Origin: JBGAJN01 sp044224905
GTDB taxonomy: Bacteria; Verrucomicrobiota; Verrucomicrobiia; Limisphaerales; JBGAJN01
Reading direction: 5' to 3'
NCBI GenBank assembly: GCA_044224905.1
Contig: JBGAJN010000003.1
Location: forward strand, 558,001-622,000
Length of the DNA: 64,000 nucleotides
Of the stretch, positions 1 to 8,638 are shown one piece after another. Positions within the stretch are counted from its first letter, which is position 1. Each line of letters starts with the position of its first letter. Below the pieces are notes generated by a model. It had not been told where the DNA came from, did no database searches, and saw nothing but the letters and a program-made list of their open reading frames with translations. Both the position numbers and the translations under genes were made by a program.

Positions 1-614
1 GCTTTCTTCGCGAGATAGCTGAGATGCTCTTCAAGACGGAGGCGGAAATAGCTCTCGTAGATCGAGTGAAAGCCGGAGAGTTCGGCGCTATGTCGCCAGC
101 GGGCGAGATTAAACGGGCCGAATCCCCCGGGCTGAATGGCCTGCCAGCGCGCGACGGCGGCGCCGATCTCAAATGCTATGCGCGGAACCTCCAACGTTCC
201 GCGTTTGTGCCAGTGATTGAGGTCTGGGTCATCGATCTGCTCGATCGCCTGCCACGCGAACGAGACGCCTTTGCGGCTGGCATCGACGGCGAACACTTCC
301 GGCACGGGCACGTCGGTCGAGCGGACTTTCCGCATGACGGCGGATTCCATCTCGAGGTGGTCGTCGCGTTCGGGGCCGTTCTCGACGCGCACGAACATGC
401 TGGCGCCCTCCACGTCGGCGTTCCAAGTGAGATGGTTTCCCTGGCTGGCGGACGGGTGCAACACGACGTTGCTCGTGTTGAAGTATGAGCGCATTGCCTC
501 GTGCAGTTGCGGTTGAAATGTGGTGTCCAGCGCGCCGCGTTCGTGGGTGCCGTGGAATGCAGCGGGCCGATCGCACTTCCAGTAATAGATTTGGCTGCGA
601 GGGTGCGGGCTCAT
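1..614 (-). CDS. APH/choline-kinase-like phosphotransferase, C-terminus outside window
   Basis: Reading the minus strand from an ATG at 614 gives an open frame of at least 204 codons running off the left edge. The protein resembles the N-lobe of the aminoglycoside/choline phosphotransferase fold: a beta-rich start, a segment reading MFVRVENGP, then a DVPVPEVFAVD stretch of the kind that precedes the hinge in this family, and a QAIEQI stretch at the expected hinge. The catalytic HxDxxxxN motif would lie beyond the window, so activity cannot be judged. The ATG overlaps the stop of the upstream symporter gene as ATGA, implying translational coupling. A kinase directly after a symporter suggests phosphorylation of the imported compound, which is inference. 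Family call moderately sure. Confidence 0.65.
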   Translation of the reverse strand, partial: MSPHPRSQIYYWKCDRPAAFHGTHERGALDTTFQPQLHEAMRSYFNTSNVVLHPSASQGNHLTWNADVEGASMFVRVENGPERDDHLEMESAVMRKVRSTDVPVPEVFAVDASRKGVSFAWQAIEQIDDPDLNHWHKRGTLEVPRIAFEIGAAVARWQAIQPGGFGPFNLARWRHSAELSGFHSIYESYFRLRLEEHLSYLAKK

Positions 615-1561
615 TTCTTCTCGGCGGGATCCGATTCCTCCACGGGATGCAGGCGCCACCAGGTTGCGATGACACTGCCGACGACGGTTTGGATGAACGC
701 GCTGAACACTGCGGGCACGGCCGCGAGTGACATCGACGAAATATTTTTACGGGCGAGCGCCGCGGCGAGTCCGCCGTTTTGCATCCCCACTTCGATTGAC
801 AGTGTGCGGGCAATGTTGAGCGGGTAGCCGAAAAGACGCGCGGCTCCGTAACCGAGTCCGAAGCCAAGCGCGTGCAGTAGGAATGCCGCGAGCGCCAGCA
901 GTCCCGCGTTGGCCTTCACTGCTTCAGCGTCCTTGGCCACGATGCTGCCGGTCACGAAAAGGAAGGCGATGACGGCGAGAACCTGCCCCCACGGAATGAC
1001 GCGAATCACGACTTTCGGCGCGGCCCAGTTGATGAGCACACCGCCGAGCACCGGAACGACGACCATTTTCAACGTGGAAATGGACATGTCGAGTGCGCTA
1101 ACCGGAACGTAGTGGCCCGCGAGTTTTTGGCACCACAGCGGCGTCATCACGAACGCGAGCAGCGTGGAGATCATCGTGAGACACACCGACAACGCGAGGT
1201 TGCCGCGCGCGAGGTAGGTCATCAAATTCGAGGCTGTGCCGCAGGGACAACTGGCCACGAGGATGAGGCCTACCGCGAATTGCGGATCGAGTTTCAACCA
1301 ATTCGCGACGAGCCAGCCGGACAACGGCATGATCGTGTAGTGCAGGACGAAACCGACAGCCACCGAACCAGGCATTTTGCCGAGGCTCTTGAAATCCTTC
1401 GTCGAGAGCGTCAGGCCCATGTTGAGCATCACGAAGCCCAGGGCCGTCACGACGTATGGATTGAACCACACGAGTGTCGCGGGCTTCGCCAGTGCGAGCA
1501 GGGACACAGCGATGGTCCAGACTGGGTAAAGATTCGTGAACCAGGAAATGTAGCGTTGCAT
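611..1561 (-). CDS. Bile acid:sodium symporter (BASS/SBF) family transporter
   Basis: A 316-residue inner-membrane protein with nine to ten hydrophobic segments and the family signatures: an LGFVMLNMGLTLS segment in the N-terminal half, the conserved VASCPCGTASNLMTYLARGN stretch, and EVGMQNGGLAAALA near the C-terminus. BASS proteins move organic anions with sodium. The substrate is not readable from sequence. The ATG at 1561 was chosen because it starts MQRYISWF just before the first membrane segment; an upstream in-frame Met would add a polar leader inside the preceding gene. It lies 7 bases after the sialidase-like gene and its stop overlaps the kinase start, so the three genes probably form one transcript for cleavage, uptake and phosphorylation. 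Confidence 0.88.
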   Translation of the reverse strand: MQRYISWFTNLYPVWTIAVSLLALAKPATLVWFNPYVVTALGFVMLNMGLTLSTKDFKSLGKMPGSVAVGFVLHYTIMPLSGWLVANWLKLDPQFAVGLILVASCPCGTASNLMTYLARGNLALSVCLTMISTLLAFVMTPLWCQKLAGHYVPVSALDMSISTLKMVVVPVLGGVLINWAAPKVVIRVIPWGQVLAVIAFLFVTGSIVAKDAEAVKANAGLLALAAFLLHALGFGLGYGAARLFGYPLNIARTLSIEVGMQNGGLAAALARKNISSMSLAAVPAVFSAFIQTVVGSVIATWWRLHPVEESDPAEKK

Positions 1562-1568
1562 GGCGAAG

Positions 1569-4500
1569 TCAGGGCGTGTCCTTCGTCCCAGTAAAGCCCG
1601 GCCCGCCGGCGCCAACGTAGCCGTTGCTCGCGCCCTTTTCGTCCGCGCTGACCCAAAAAGCGTAAAGGCTACCGTTCGTTAGATGAAAGCGGAAGCGCAC
1701 GGGCGTTTTGTGCAATTTCGCGAGGTCAAATCCACTCGGCCACTGAACGCCTTGCTTTGTCTTATCGCCAACGATCCGATCGGATGTCGCGAGGATTTTG
1801 CCCGCGGCATCGAGCACTTCGACGCGTAGTTCGCCTTTCGGTGCGTCGACATTCAAAAACAGATGCTTGCCTTTGAAGCTGACAGGCCGAGTGGTGAGTT
1901 CGCCGGATTTTTCCCCGGCATCCATCGAGGCGAATCCGTCACGACGCAGCGTCGCGAGGCCAATGCTTCCGCCCGTGTACATGCCGCGGTGGCCATTCGG
2001 CGCGATGCCACTAGTGCCCATGTAGGGGAAGACGAGTTGATCATCGAGCACGACGAAGACGCCGGCAGTGCTGTGCAGATACGCGCGATCCCACGAGCCT
2101 TCGGTGCGCGAGCCGGTGATGAATCCGCGGCGATCGGGACGATCCCAGTGAAATCCGTCGCGGCTGAAGCCGAGTTCGAGATCGACGAGCTTGGGGAATT
2201 TGCCCTTGTTGCAGATTTCATTCTTCGGACCGCGATGAATGTAGTGCATGCCGACCATGAGACTCTCGTAGGCGACCGCGTTGAGGCTATAGAGCTGCGG
2301 CGCTTCGCCGGCGCCGGGGTAGCGGCCTTCGGGTTCGGGCGCGTCGAGTTTGTCGGTGGTGGTCCAGTAAACCGCCTTCTTCCAGTCCGCGCCTTTCAGG
2401 AATTCGTCGCTCTCGAGGTAGTAGCGACTGCGCCCCCGCGAGGTGCCAATCTTCACGCTGAAGACCCATTTGTTGCGAAAAGGGTTGTAGAAGAACGAGC
2501 AGTAATCATCAGCGGTGATGGTCGTCGGCACGGCATCGGACCAAGTGTGTCCGTCGGAGACATGCAGCGAGTGGCCGAAGCCCGGCGGGCGCTGGTCCTT
2601 CGGCACGTGCTCCCAGCACGTGAGATACTTGATGCGCTCGGCGGGATTCTTCGCGTTGAGGTCGAGCCACGCGCAGTTGTCCGAGCCGCCCGTCGCGAGC
2701 TTCGGTCCGGTCCAGCGCAGACCTTCGGGCAAAAGTTCGCCGCGGCGGGTCCACGTCTTCATGTCTGGGCTCGTGGCGAGCGAGAGCGGGCCGCGCCAAC
2801 CGGCGACGTAGAACATCTTGAAGAGCTTTTCCGAAGGATCGAAAAACACGCCACCCTGGCCGGTGAACGTGGTGGCCTGTTCGCCGCGCTCGCCTTGCGT
2901 GGAAGAGCCGAGCTCGCGTTCCGTCTCGGCTTTGAAGACAGGGTTACCCTCGTATTTTTTTGCCTGAAGGAAAGTGCGCTTCAGTGTGGTTTTCTCAATG
3001 AGGAAATCATCGACGAAGAGCTGCCGGCCAACGTCGATGGGGATCGTCTTCGGCTTTCTCTTCAGATACGGCACGTCCATCGGCTCGGCGGAATTTGGGT
3101 CGCGGAAGCGCGGCGGCCACACGTCGGGCAGCTCGATGCCATTGTAGAGCTTCTCCGGCTTCGGGCCGGTCGCCTTATTCGCGAGCATGAGCAGCTTCGC
3201 GTCCTTCGACACGACCTTGCCCGCGAGCACGTCTTCCTCGCGGAATTTCGCCATAAGGATTTCCGCGTCGGTGTGGCGGTTCCAGTCGTAGAGAATGTGA
3301 ATGAGTCCGTCCAGCGACTCGAAGCCGTCGGGATACGACACCGCGTTGCGTTCATCGAGCAGCAGGCCACCTTTCCACGTCTTGCCCTCATCGTCGGAAA
3401 GCCACGCGCTCAGATGCGTGCGCTTTTGCAGCCGCTCAGTCGGCGGTCCGTTTTTCACCAGCAGGATGCGGCCGGATTTCAGACGGCGTAGGAAAAAGCG
3501 CGCATTCACATTTTGCACCGTCGCCGCTTGCTGCGGTGCGCTCCATGTCTTGCCGCCATCGTTCGAGAAGCTCTCGTGCGGCTGGCCCTTCGTGCGCGCG
3601 AGCATCCACAGGCGACCGTCCTTCAGCTCCACGGTCATGTGCTCGTCAAACTCCCAATCTGGAAACTGCACGCTGCCGCGCTCCTTCCACGTCGCGCCTT
3701 CGTCGGTGGACGCGAACACCCGCGCGGTTTTCTTTTGCCAATCAGACACCGGCAGCAGCCATTCGCCGTTCTTCAGGACGGTCGGTTTGTTCAAAGTGCA
3801 GCCTTCGGTAAAGGACTTCGGCTCTGTCCAGGTCGGCTCGTCGGCGTCGGGATTGTCGCAACGGATGAACCAGTTGGTAATCCGGCCCTCCGGGTCACCG
3901 AGTTGCTGATCGAAGAATAGCCACAGCCGACCGCGCGGATCGGTCCATAGATTGCCGACGAGCGCGCCACTCAATCGTTGTCCGGTTGCGATCATCGCAC
4001 CGACCGCGAGCCGCGGCTTCGACCACGTCGCACCATCGTCATCGCTCGTCGCGAGCAGAAAGTATCCGTCCTTCTTGTCGCCCGTGCCCGTCCAGCAGCC
4101 CCAGATGCGGCCCTTCGGCGTGCGATCCATGCCGATGATCATCGCGCCGGGGCGCGCGTCGTCCTGAAACTCTGCGCCGGGATTTCGCAGCACCACGGGC
4201 AGGTCGAGATTCACTTCTTTCACCTCCGCGCTCTGCGAGACGAGCAGCACCATCTTGCGAAAGTTGAAGCGCTCGCCCGCTTTCACTTCTTTCCGATACA
4301 GGCTCACGCGATTCACCTCGCCCGCGAAAAGTTGCGCCTCCGGCACGTTCACTTTCGTGAAGCCTGCCTTTTGCAATGCCTGCTCCTGACTCGCGGCTTT
4401 CGGTCGGATTGTCGGTGTCAGCGCGAAGAGGGTGCCTGACTTCGTCACCTCCGCCTGAATTCTCTCGATGCTCGTGCGCAGAAACGGTAGCTCGCGCACG

Positions 4501-5849
4501 GCGTCTGGCATTTCGTCGATAACGTAGGTGCGATCGGTGAAGAGCTTCACGCCACGCTTCATTACCGGCGCGTTTTCGGCCGGCGTAGCGGGCATTGGAA
4601 TGCGTGTCTTTCCCGCCTGTGATTCGAACTGCCCGACGTCCTCCAGTTTGCCAAACATGATGCGATCCTTCATCGGACCCTGTGTTACCGATACCCAGAT
4701 CGCGCCCTGATGCTCGTGAAACGTAGGATATTGAAATGAGTGCGGCGTCTCGAACCGATACTTGCGTTCCCACGTCTGACCATCGCGTGAGATGTCGAGA
4801 TTGAAGATCGTGCGCCGCTGTCCGCCGATTACCGTCGCGTCCTGCCAGCCGAGGTAATAGAGCCCGCCGAACTTATCGAATGTCGGTTTCGAGTTGGAGC
4901 CGTTGGGAACGAAGGGCAGCTCTTTGCCCACGGTCCACTTTCGTCCGTCCCGACTCGTGGTGAAGTGGTAGTTGCCCTTGTCGTTTCGGCAGATTGCCAT
5001 CCACGTGCCGTCCGGCAGGCGGTTCACCGCCGACTCGCTGAGCTGTTGCGACTGCGGTTCGTTGTAATGGCCGAGCACCTCGAAGGTGGCGAGATCGTCA
5101 TGGAGCAAGGCGAGCGCATTCTGGCCGACGGGGAAATTGTTCAGCGCGACGTAGGTCTTCCCGTCGAACTGCTTGAATGAATCGAAGATAAAAAGGCCGG
5201 CGTCCTTCGCGGGACGACGAAAACCACGCGCTTTCGCATCATCGTAAAAATGCTGCGGCTGCATGTCGAAGGTTCCCGCTGCGGTCTTGAGCTTTGCACG
5301 ATAAATGCGGTTCTCGAAGGCTGTGCGCTCCAGGTCGAAATCGATATACCACATCTGCGATTGCCGTTTTCCGGGGTCCTGACTCGTGAAATAGCAGCGC
5401 AACGTCTTCGCGTCCTTCTGAATGATGCGGGGCACGAAGCACTGTCCGAACGGCAGCGACTCATTTTCAAAGCGCTGTTCGCTGCGCGCAAAGTCGATGA
5501 CCTTCTCCACCGCGAGCGTCTTCAAATTTACCACCGACATCGTCACGTAGATGAACGGCCATGCCCCGCTCTCGCCGGCCCTTCGGTCATTCGCTTCTGT
5601 CACGACGTAGGCGCGTTCACCGACGCACACGAACTCCGCGTCGTGGGTGCCTTTTACCTGCGGCGCGGTGACCTTGACCAACCGCTGCATCACCACGTCG
5701 CCAGCAAGCGCTGGATTCCAGCCGACGGGGATGAGTTGAGGACTGTCGCCCTTTCTAGATTTGGATTCCGCAGTGGCCGCAAAAGTACTGTTGGAGCATC
5801 CAACTACGCAGCTCGCGAGAACGAGGAACAGTCGGCAAAGCATTGGCAT
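1569..5849 (-). CDS. Three-module sialidase/glycosidase-like lipoprotein
   Basis: 1426 residues. The N-terminus has a hydrophobic segment ending in a lipobox-like VVGC (Cys18), so an exported lipoprotein is likely. Three beta-propeller-like modules follow. Residues about 30-430 hold a BNR-like region with a TSRDGRKWTVG repeat. Residues about 540-900 are sialidase-like with four clear Asp-box repeats (SDDDGATW, STDEGATW, SNDGGKTW, SDDEGKTW). From about 940 to the end is a third module resembling GH32/GH43-type five-blade proteins, opening with IDVGRQLFVDDFLIEKT. Asp boxes are structural, so they prove the fold and not the substrate. Three propellers in one chain is unusual. It is divergent from a LacI-type regulator and heads an operon with a symporter and a kinase. 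Exact glycan target unknown. Confidence 0.8.
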   Translation of the reverse strand: MPMLCRLFLVLASCVVGCSNSTFAATAESKSRKGDSPQLIPVGWNPALAGDVVMQRLVKVTAPQVKGTHDAEFVCVGERAYVVTEANDRRAGESGAWPFIYVTMSVVNLKTLAVEKVIDFARSEQRFENESLPFGQCFVPRIIQKDAKTLRCYFTSQDPGKRQSQMWYIDFDLERTAFENRIYRAKLKTAAGTFDMQPQHFYDDAKARGFRRPAKDAGLFIFDSFKQFDGKTYVALNNFPVGQNALALLHDDLATFEVLGHYNEPQSQQLSESAVNRLPDGTWMAICRNDKGNYHFTTSRDGRKWTVGKELPFVPNGSNSKPTFDKFGGLYYLGWQDATVIGGQRRTIFNLDISRDGQTWERKYRFETPHSFQYPTFHEHQGAIWVSVTQGPMKDRIMFGKLEDVGQFESQAGKTRIPMPATPAENAPVMKRGVKLFTDRTYVIDEMPDAVRELPFLRTSIERIQAEVTKSGTLFALTPTIRPKAASQEQALQKAGFTKVNVPEAQLFAGEVNRVSLYRKEVKAGERFNFRKMVLLVSQSAEVKEVNLDLPVVLRNPGAEFQDDARPGAMIIGMDRTPKGRIWGCWTGTGDKKDGYFLLATSDDDGATWSKPRLAVGAMIATGQRLSGALVGNLWTDPRGRLWLFFDQQLGDPEGRITNWFIRCDNPDADEPTWTEPKSFTEGCTLNKPTVLKNGEWLLPVSDWQKKTARVFASTDEGATWKERGSVQFPDWEFDEHMTVELKDGRLWMLARTKGQPHESFSNDGGKTWSAPQQAATVQNVNARFFLRRLKSGRILLVKNGPPTERLQKRTHLSAWLSDDEGKTWKGGLLLDERNAVSYPDGFESLDGLIHILYDWNRHTDAEILMAKFREEDVLAGKVVSKDAKLLMLANKATGPKPEKLYNGIELPDVWPPRFRDPNSAEPMDVPYLKRKPKTIPIDVGRQLFVDDFLIEKTTLKRTFLQAKKYEGNPVFKAETERELGSSTQGERGEQATTFTGQGGVFFDPSEKLFKMFYVAGWRGPLSLATSPDMKTWTRRGELLPEGLRWTGPKLATGGSDNCAWLDLNAKNPAERIKYLTCWEHVPKDQRPPGFGHSLHVSDGHTWSDAVPTTITADDYCSFFYNPFRNKWVFSVKIGTSRGRSRYYLESDEFLKGADWKKAVYWTTTDKLDAPEPEGRYPGAGEAPQLYSLNAVAYESLMVGMHYIHRGPKNEICNKGKFPKLVDLELGFSRDGFHWDRPDRRGFITGSRTEGSWDRAYLHSTAGVFVVLDDQLVFPYMGTSGIAPNGHRGMYTGGSIGLATLRRDGFASMDAGEKSGELTTRPVSFKGKHLFLNVDAPKGELRVEVLDAAGKILATSDRIVGDKTKQGVQWPSGFDLAKLHKTPVRFRFHLTNGSLYAFWVSADEKGASNGYVGAGGPGFTGTKDTP

Positions 5850-5904
5850 ACGAGATTATGACGACGGCCCACCGCGCATTTCGAGCGTGGAAACGGGCCG
5901 TGGC

Positions 5905-5919
5905 GTGTTATGTTAACAC
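5905..5919. promoter_or_regulatory. Candidate LacI-type operator
   Basis: A 6-bp inverted repeat, GTGTTA and TAACAC separated by TGT, lies in the 71-bp gap between the divergent sialidase-like gene and the LacI-type regulator, ending 1 base before the regulator start. Its position suits control of the glycosidase operon and autorepression. It is a short palindrome with no second copy seen in the gap, so the assignment is tentative. Confidence 0.35.
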
Positions 5920-5920
5920 C

Positions 5921-6964
5921 GTGAACGCCCAAGCGCCCACGCTGAAAGACATCGCCCGCGCGACGGGAGTTTCATTGATGACCGTTTCGCGCGTGCTCCG
6001 CGGCTCGCCGAAAGTGTCGGCGGAGAAACGGGAGCTCGTGAAAGCCGCGGCGGCGCGACTGAATTATCAGCCCGACCCGCATCTCACGCGCATGATGCAA
6101 GTGGTGCGGGGCAAGAAACAGGTGCGCCTGCGCGCAGTGATCGCTGTGATTCGCGAATACGTGCCGCAGGACGATCTGTTGAGCCCTTCGTATCAATACG
6201 TGCCCATCGAAGACATCCGCAGTCGCGCGCACGGGCACGGTTATGCGGTGGAGGAATTCTGGCTGGGCCGCGATGGGCTGACGCCGAAACGATTGCAGAA
6301 AATTTTGCACGCGCGCGGCATCGAGGGTGTGATCGTCTCGCCGCAGAGCACGCAGCTCCCTTGCAGCAAGCTCGACTATTCGCCGTTCGCCGCCGTCGCG
6401 TTTGGCTACGCGATGCGCGAGCCCTCGCTGCACATGTGCGCGGGAAACATGACGCTCGGCATTCAAACGGCCGCCGAGCAACTCACCGCGCGCGGGTACC
6501 GGCGCATTGGCGTTGCGGTGACGCAGTGGATCGTGAACCGCTCGCAATTCGGCTACAGCGGCGGTTTGTTTCACTTCCAGCAAAGTCAGCCGGCGCAGGA
6601 TCGCGTGCCGCTGTTGCTTTTTCCGCGCAACGACATCAGCCGCGGCTACGATGCGTTTGCCAAGTGGATGCGTGAACATCGTCCCGACGCGCTCATCTCG
6701 TTTGATACCTATGTCCCGGGTTGGCTGAAACGAATGGGCCTGCGGGTGCCGGAGGACATCGGGTTCGTGGTTCACGACTGGACGCCGAAGATGCAGGACT
6801 TCGCCGGCATCTATCAACGTCGCGATCACCTCGCCGCTGCCGCCGTTGATCTCATCATCACGCAACTTTCCCAACACGAACACGGCGTGCCCGACGTCCC
6901 GCGGCAGATCATGATTCCGCCGCAATGGGTTGACGGCCCGAGTGTAAACTTCGCGGGAGCTTGA
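5921..6964 (+). CDS. LacI/GalR-family transcriptional regulator
   Basis: 347 residues from a GTG at 5921. The N-terminus is a classic LacI helix-turn-helix and hinge: TLKDIARATGVSLMTVSRVL, then a LNYQPDPH hinge segment, followed by a periplasmic-binding-like effector domain to the end. The GTG was preferred over upstream ATGs because it places the HTH about 7 residues from the start, as is usual in the family; the upstream extension would also cover the intergenic palindrome. It is divergent from the sialidase/symporter/kinase operon and probably represses it in response to a sugar released from the substrate (inference). Family assignment is secure, the effector is unknown. Confidence 0.9.
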   Translation: MNAQAPTLKDIARATGVSLMTVSRVLRGSPKVSAEKRELVKAAAARLNYQPDPHLTRMMQVVRGKKQVRLRAVIAVIREYVPQDDLLSPSYQYVPIEDIRSRAHGHGYAVEEFWLGRDGLTPKRLQKILHARGIEGVIVSPQSTQLPCSKLDYSPFAAVAFGYAMREPSLHMCAGNMTLGIQTAAEQLTARGYRRIGVAVTQWIVNRSQFGYSGGLFHFQQSQPAQDRVPLLLFPRNDISRGYDAFAKWMREHRPDALISFDTYVPGWLKRMGLRVPEDIGFVVHDWTPKMQDFAGIYQRRDHLAAAAVDLIITQLSQHEHGVPDVPRQIMIPPQWVDGPSVNFAGA

Positions 6965-7252
6965 ACGGTCGGAATATTACTAGCGGTGAGCGGCCCTTTT
7001 AGACGGAAACGGTGTGACCTTTATCGGCCAGTAAAAAGAGAACGATCACTGGCACCGTAAGCTTTGTCCGAAAATGGAAACCCCGATGATCTTGCCGGTG
7101 CGGAATCTCGCCTGAGTCGAGCCTGCTTCCGTAGAACTCCAATCGGATTTCGGATTCCCTGGCGGTCGGCCTCATCGATTTGAGGGCAGGGGAGCAGGTG
7201 AAACGCAGAGCCCGCGCAACGAAATGCCGGCACTCCCGTTGCATTTCACGGC

Positions 7253-8464
7253 TCAGTTAAGCAGGAGATGAAATACGCGTAACGCGGTGCCGTTGCTTTT
7301 GCTGTCGTGTCCCTCAGCAATGCGCACTTTTATTGTGTGGCGTCCTTCGCTCAGCCCGTCGTCGAGGATCACGGCCCACGGCAGATGCAGCCCCGTGCTC
7401 CAGTGCGTGAAAGTTTCTTTGGTTCGATAAGGGGCTCCATCAATGCTGAACTCGATGCGTCCCGCATCGGGACCGGCGGTGATGAAAAGCCCGACGCCCC
7501 TACCGTCGAAGCTGAACTGAAACTCGGCTCCTGGTTTGGTCCCCACCAGCGCAGGTACATTTACAAAACCGGCACGCGTGCCCTTTTTGTCCGCAGGTTT
7601 CCACGTTTGCTCCAAAACAAAACCATCGATGATACGCGCATCGGCGATGTTGCCGAAACGACCGCGCGCATAGCATTGCGGATCAATTGGCAATGGTAAC
7701 AAGTGCGCCTTGGGGGTGCTTGCCAGAGGTCTGGCAAACGCGGAATCCAACATGCGTGCAATGCTGTTGGCATAAAGTCGATGCCCGAAAGGCGACGGGT
7801 GCAATCCCTTGAAATCTTTGTCCCAACTAAATTCACCGGCGTTAATGCGGTCGGTGACTTCAAGGGAAAGGTTCAAAGATGCATTACCGTACGCCACCGC
7901 CACTTTCTCGTGCTGCGCGATCGACGCGGGCACCTTGCTCTTTTGGTAGTCATCCATATGCGGCGGCATGACGAAGTGGAGGTGTACGATATCCGTCAAC
8001 GGATTTGCCATTCGCATATGCCGCACCACGCCCTCCATACCGCGCAACATTTGCCCCGGATGCTCGGGGATGTTAGAGGTGTCATTTACAGCTGCCTCGA
8101 CGAACAGCAAATCGACCGGCCCTTTTGACAGGACGTCGCGCTCTAGACGGAATGCGTGCGGCACGGATCCCAGTGAGCCAATTCCCGCACTTATGAAATC
8201 AAATTGCGTTTTGGGAAACCGTTCCTGGAAATATCGAATCGTATGATCCCGCCAGCCTCCGCCCGCAGTGATGGAGCCGCCGAGGAAAGCAATGCGCCCG
8301 ATTTTTTCACGCTCGAATTTCAAACGACTGTTCGCAAGTCCGTCCCGGATTTCAAAGTATTCATGTCCCTTCGGCAGAATGTTCGGGTCGTAACCTGCCT
8401 GAAGTGAGTGGCTGAACAGGATTGGGATCGCTGCGAAAAGAGTCCGAAGAATCGAGTTGTTCAT
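7253..8464 (-). CDS. Secreted SGNH/GDSL-type hydrolase with C-terminal beta domain
   Basis: 403 residues with a Sec signal peptide (MNNSILRTLFAAIPILFS, cleavage after SLQA). SGNH blocks are visible: FLGGSITAGGGW (nucleophile Ser and Gly), AGIGSLGS (block II), VEAAVNDT (Asn block III) and KGLHPSPFGH (His block V). The residue three before the catalytic His is Lys where the family normally has Asp, with an Asp five before the His. Residues about 290-403 form a beta-rich C-terminal domain with carbohydrate-binding-like strands. The ATG at 8464 was chosen because it directly precedes the signal peptide; longer upstream starts add an implausible polar leader. Probable carbohydrate esterase; substrate unknown. 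Confidence 0.82.
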   Translation of the reverse strand: MNNSILRTLFAAIPILFSHSLQAGYDPNILPKGHEYFEIRDGLANSRLKFEREKIGRIAFLGGSITAGGGWRDHTIRYFQERFPKTQFDFISAGIGSLGSVPHAFRLERDVLSKGPVDLLFVEAAVNDTSNIPEHPGQMLRGMEGVVRHMRMANPLTDIVHLHFVMPPHMDDYQKSKVPASIAQHEKVAVAYGNASLNLSLEVTDRINAGEFSWDKDFKGLHPSPFGHRLYANSIARMLDSAFARPLASTPKAHLLPLPIDPQCYARGRFGNIADARIIDGFVLEQTWKPADKKGTRAGFVNVPALVGTKPGAEFQFSFDGRGVGLFITAGPDAGRIEFSIDGAPYRTKETFTHWSTGLHLPWAVILDDGLSEGRHTIKVRIAEGHDSKSNGTALRVFHLLLN

Positions 8465-8638
8465 GGTGCGAAATTGCTGATTGAACCGGATTGTCCTCAG
8501 TCGGTGCATTCGGCTGAGTGTCGGATTATACAGTTGGCGCAAACGCAAATCGCTCGCAGAGGGTGGAGTGAAGAACCGCGATCGGGAAAACCAGTCTCGC
8601 GCAAAGCGTTACCGTGGGTGCGGGTTTTTTGATATCGC

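Noticed and set aside
1863..3491. A 542-codon rightward open frame opposite the sialidase-like gene
   Set aside because: It is antisense to a gene with clear Asp boxes, has unnatural Arg/His/Glu-rich composition and no motif. The same holds for long frames opposite the PSD1, flotillin and HtpG genes.
6999..7244. An 81-codon leftward frame between the LacI gene and the SGNH gene
   Set aside because: No ribosome-binding site, no recognisable domain, and alternative frames are equally open. The 288-base gap shows nothing else clear.
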